Source: Euborellia annulipes
Taxonomy: Eukaryota > Arthropoda > Insecta > Dermaptera > Anisolabididae
Direction: 5' to 3'
Length of the DNA stretch: 64,000 nt
Assembly: GCA_023213315.1 (NCBI GenBank)
Contig: JAKCPI010013981.1
Coordinates: 18,323-82,322, forward strand
The notes under the pieces were generated by a model. That model saw only the letters and a list, made by a program, of their open reading frames with translations. It was not told the origin of the DNA and searched no databases. The translations under genes were made by a program, and so were the position numbers. Of this stretch, positions 61,000 to 64,000 are shown piece by piece (position 1 is the first letter of the stretch; every line of letters starts with the position of its first letter).

Positions 61000-61655
61000 C
61001 ATATTTAAAAAAATCTGGTGTGACTGGCGCACAGCACACAACTTTCTCTTCGGTAATCGAAAGTTGTGTACTGTGCTTGTCTCACCAGATTTTTTGTGTC
61101 GACAGGTATTTTGTTTCCGGCAGTACGGTACATTCGATTTCAAGATGTAAAATTTATATGTGAAAATATTTATATTTTGTTACCATGGCAACCATTTCTC
61201 CTATCTTTTCTATGGAGTACAAGAGTAAAGTGGTCTTCAGAAGATTTCAAAGGCAAAATGAGAATATACATTTTATTGAGAATCTAAAAAATAATTGATT
61301 TTTGAATTTTAAAAAAAATTGTTGGAGCAAATTTATAGAAAATCGAAAAAAACTGAAAAAGTGCATCAGTAAAGTACTAGTACTCTTTGGTCGATTTTGT
61401 TCAAAAGCTTCGTGTCACGTCCCATGGGGGTGCCTAACTTAAATATAAAATTTCAACCTCCTAGCTCTTTTCGTTCTTGAGATATTTTGTTCACAGACAG
61501 ACAGACAGACAGACCATGTCGCGAAAGCCACTTTTTGGATTCAGGAGACAAAACGTGTATATCCATCAAAATCTCGACATCGAATTTTTGACATGAATCC
61601 AATACTTTCTCTCTCTATATATATATTACATATATAGAGGTAAGAGAAAGTAAAA
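61000..61655 (-). mobile_element. TCTCTTACC hairpin family, near-complete copy
   Basis: The best-preserved member, opposite in orientation to 20527-21175. It opens with AAATCTGGTGTGACTGGCGC and the paired CACACAACTTTCTC...GAAAGTTGTG, and ends with the hairpin at 61595-61650. An ACAG-type tetranucleotide run lies at 61495-61515. Confidence 0.75.
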
Positions 61656-62101
61656 ATAAATGTGTCGTGACTCAGACAGTGCGGCAACGTCGCATAAAAT
61701 AAATCCGGTTTCACGCTTTCACGTACATTTTTTCCAATAAGATATTTCTTCTTGCAAGCCGCCCAGTGTGTCTAAATTGATTTGCATACTCATTGTAATA
61801 TAATAAATAAAATACAACTGAACACTATACAAGACCAACAAAATTAGCTGTTAAATGGGATGTTGCAGGTCTACCCACTAGCACCGCAACCAAAAATCGG
61901 AATTTCGGCCGCAGGGACGTTCTGCGGTGCCAAGTTGCGTTCGGCGAAAGGCCTTTTTGGGGGTATGTATATTATGCAAAGAAATACTTGAGTCAAAAGT
62001 CAAATTCATTTATTTTTTTTTGGTAATTAAATTATTAACTTAATCCAATGAGAGGTCACGACCAAATTATAATAGTGAATAAAGGGGTTGGAGAATAATA
62101 A

Positions 62102-62281
62102 CCAGCAGATTTAGCGCTCCACCTGACGTCCTTTTATTTGGCGGGTGGATATCCCGAGGACACGCCTCGAGGATATAGTAGGTGGGCTTAGTCTAATTTG
62201 ATTAAATGCGTGGCCTATGCATCGGAAGATCCACCCGCCAAATAAAAGGACGTCAGGTGGAGCGATAAATCTGCTGGTAAC
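62102..62281. mobile_element. Fold-back element (CACCTGACGTCCTTTTATTT arms)
   Basis: CACCTGACGTCCTTTTATTT at 62120 and its complement near 62245 are the cores of arms of about 48 bases, with CCAGCAGATTTA outside on one side and TAAATCTGCTGG on the other. The centre is about 80 bases. No frame. Confidence 0.85.
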
Positions 62282-64000
62282 CCCTTTACTCTACTCGTCC
62301 CTAGTCTACTATTTAATCTGCTTATAATAATGAATTTATGCATTCAAATTTTTAATTTTATTTAAAAAAATATTTAGATTCTATTATGACTTCCAGGGTA
62401 CTGTCCGAACTACCTTGCTGCGTTGGAGCATCACCCCAGGGACCGAAACGTTGGCAGAGATAAGCCCACATCACCAGTCATGCCCCCGAAACGTCGCACT
62501 GCTCACTCACTGCCAACAAGACTTGCTCGCCGCAGACGCCGGTAAGACCTCATCACCCTTTCTTGCCATTCCTCTTAATAAATTTGTTAGTTACAATATA
62601 ATTCTTTTTCTTTCCCCTATATCCTGAACAAAAAATAAATTGTTCTACTCATTTCATTTGCAAATTAATAATTTTAATTTTAAAAAATCTGGTGTGCCTG
62701 GTCGCATAGTACATAACTTTCTCTTACCTTCTTGCCACACCAGATTTTTTGTGTCCAGGTATATTGTATATTTAGTTTCGACCGATATATTGAATTAGAA
62801 TTCAAGATGTAAAATTTATAAACATGGGAAAATATTTATATTTTGTTACCATTCAACTACGATTGAAAGAACGTTCGTTGGTCCTTTAAACCCTCCGTTA
62901 GGTTAATTAGGGTAGCACTAACATATTTTAAAGTTATCGGTTAGTTAGATTTTTTTTTTGGTTTGTGTTTTTAAGTCTTATTCGCCTCCGAAAAAAAAGA
63001 CGATATTTCATTTCACCTTTTAATTTCTCAATAACCCTAGCTAAGAAATTTTTAGGAGGAAAATTTGTTTGAATAAAATACGCACCAGTTGGAGATCACG
63101 CATCCGATCCTTAGTCATGTCAAAGAAATACTGTATATTTTTATCACTTCACGAATGTCTCATCGCTAGAAATGTTTAAATAAGAGAGATAACACGTTAA
63201 CTAAATTGGATATCAAAAGAAGAATTTATTTATTAAAAAAAAAAAAAAAAAAAATCCAAGGATTAGGTATGACCGAGAAATGGCTAATGGACGTACGTGG
63301 ATGTGACTGACTTGTGTGTGTGGGGGGGGGGGGGGGGGGCAGGGGGGAGGTAAGCAAGCCACTTCAATTTCATTTAGCCTACCTACTTGGATTATTTACT
63401 TATGATAAAATAAAATCAACAGAATTCATTATCAATAGAATTTTTTTTTTTTATTAATAGGTGAATTCTCAAAATTTAAAAGAAAAAATCTGGTGTGACT
63501 AGTCACACAGCACACAACTTTCTCTTACCTTCGGCAACCTTCTGTGCTTGTCACACCAGATTTTTTGTGTCGGGATATATTTAGTTTGTGACAGTAGAGT
63601 ACCTTTCAATTCAAGATGTTAAATGTATATACAGAAAAATATTTATATTTTGTTACCATAGCAACCATTTCTCCTATTTTCTCTACAAGGGCGGATCCAG
63701 AGGTGTTTCTCGGGGGGGGGGGGGGGTAATCTGGTGTGACTCGTCGCACAGCACACTATTTTTTCTTAATTTCGGTAATTTTAAAGGCGCATTCTGTACT
63801 TGTTTGCCAGAATATAAATACAAATCAAATTTTTAAGTATTAATTTTTAAAATTTTACGTGAAAAATAAATTTTTTTGCAAAAAAAGGTATTTTTTTCAA
63901 ATCTCGGGGGGTAATTACCCCCTTTACCCTCCCCTTGTATCCGCCCTTGCTTCTCTATGAAGTACATGAGTAAAGTGGTCTTCAAACAATTTGAGAGCAA

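Noticed and set aside
62415..62627. 70-residue frame with GTETLAEISPHHQSC
   Set aside because: It spans two GAAACG repeat motifs and has no homologue I recognise.

Overview
The window is nuclear DNA from an animal, most likely a non-insect arthropod (crustacean or chelicerate); the species cannot be named from sequence alone. It is AT-rich. Compact, intron-split protein genes (many introns only 50-90 bases) are separated and invaded by repeats: tRNA-derived SINEs, short inverted-repeat elements, fold-back elements, long G/C homopolymers and a Penelope-like retroelement. Family identities come from recognising motifs and comparing with remembered human or insect homologues. No database search was run.

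Left to right: (1) a nine-exon minus-strand gene (8519 to 1344) for a Cys/Pro-rich protein with a long 6-residue repeat tract, not recognised; (2) a ten-exon monoamine-oxidase-like gene (8729-15148, plus), head to head with gene 1 and with start codons 209 bases apart; (3) legumain (19372 to 15944, minus, 11 exons), convergent with the oxidase gene; (4) a spliced gene (about 24066-28445, plus) whose product looks like a non-LTR retrotransposon Gag with three zinc knuckles, with no reverse transcriptase beside it; (5) APPBP2 (35093 to 30658, minus, 10 exons); (6) a group III secreted phospholipase A2 (40087-46066, plus, 4 exons); (7) an armadillo-repeat, TMCO6/importin-alpha-like protein (48942 to 47459, minus, 4 exons), divergent from (8) PBK/TOPK kinase (49386-54554, plus, 4 exons), whose last intron holds a 5'-truncated Penelope-like element; (9) a plasma-membrane-type syntaxin (from at least 58329 to 56436, minus), with 5' exons not found. 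The last 5.5 kb is almost all repeats.

The genes form no pathway or operon. For most of them the splice phases close exactly: summed exon lengths divide by three and give lengths close to the families (oxidase 525 residues, legumain 462, APPBP2 595, PBK 302, phospholipase 265, armadillo protein 368).

The most unusual signals are: about twenty scattered copies of a CTGANGA...GAAAC motif that resembles the hammerhead ribozyme core, often inside fold-back elements and twice in the inverted ends of the Penelope element; the multi-exon Gag-like gene with a GC-AG intron cutting its first zinc knuckle; an oxidase that keeps the likely flavin-linking Cys but has lost other hallmark residues; and an 11-base frameshift inside the 18-base repeat tract of gene 1.
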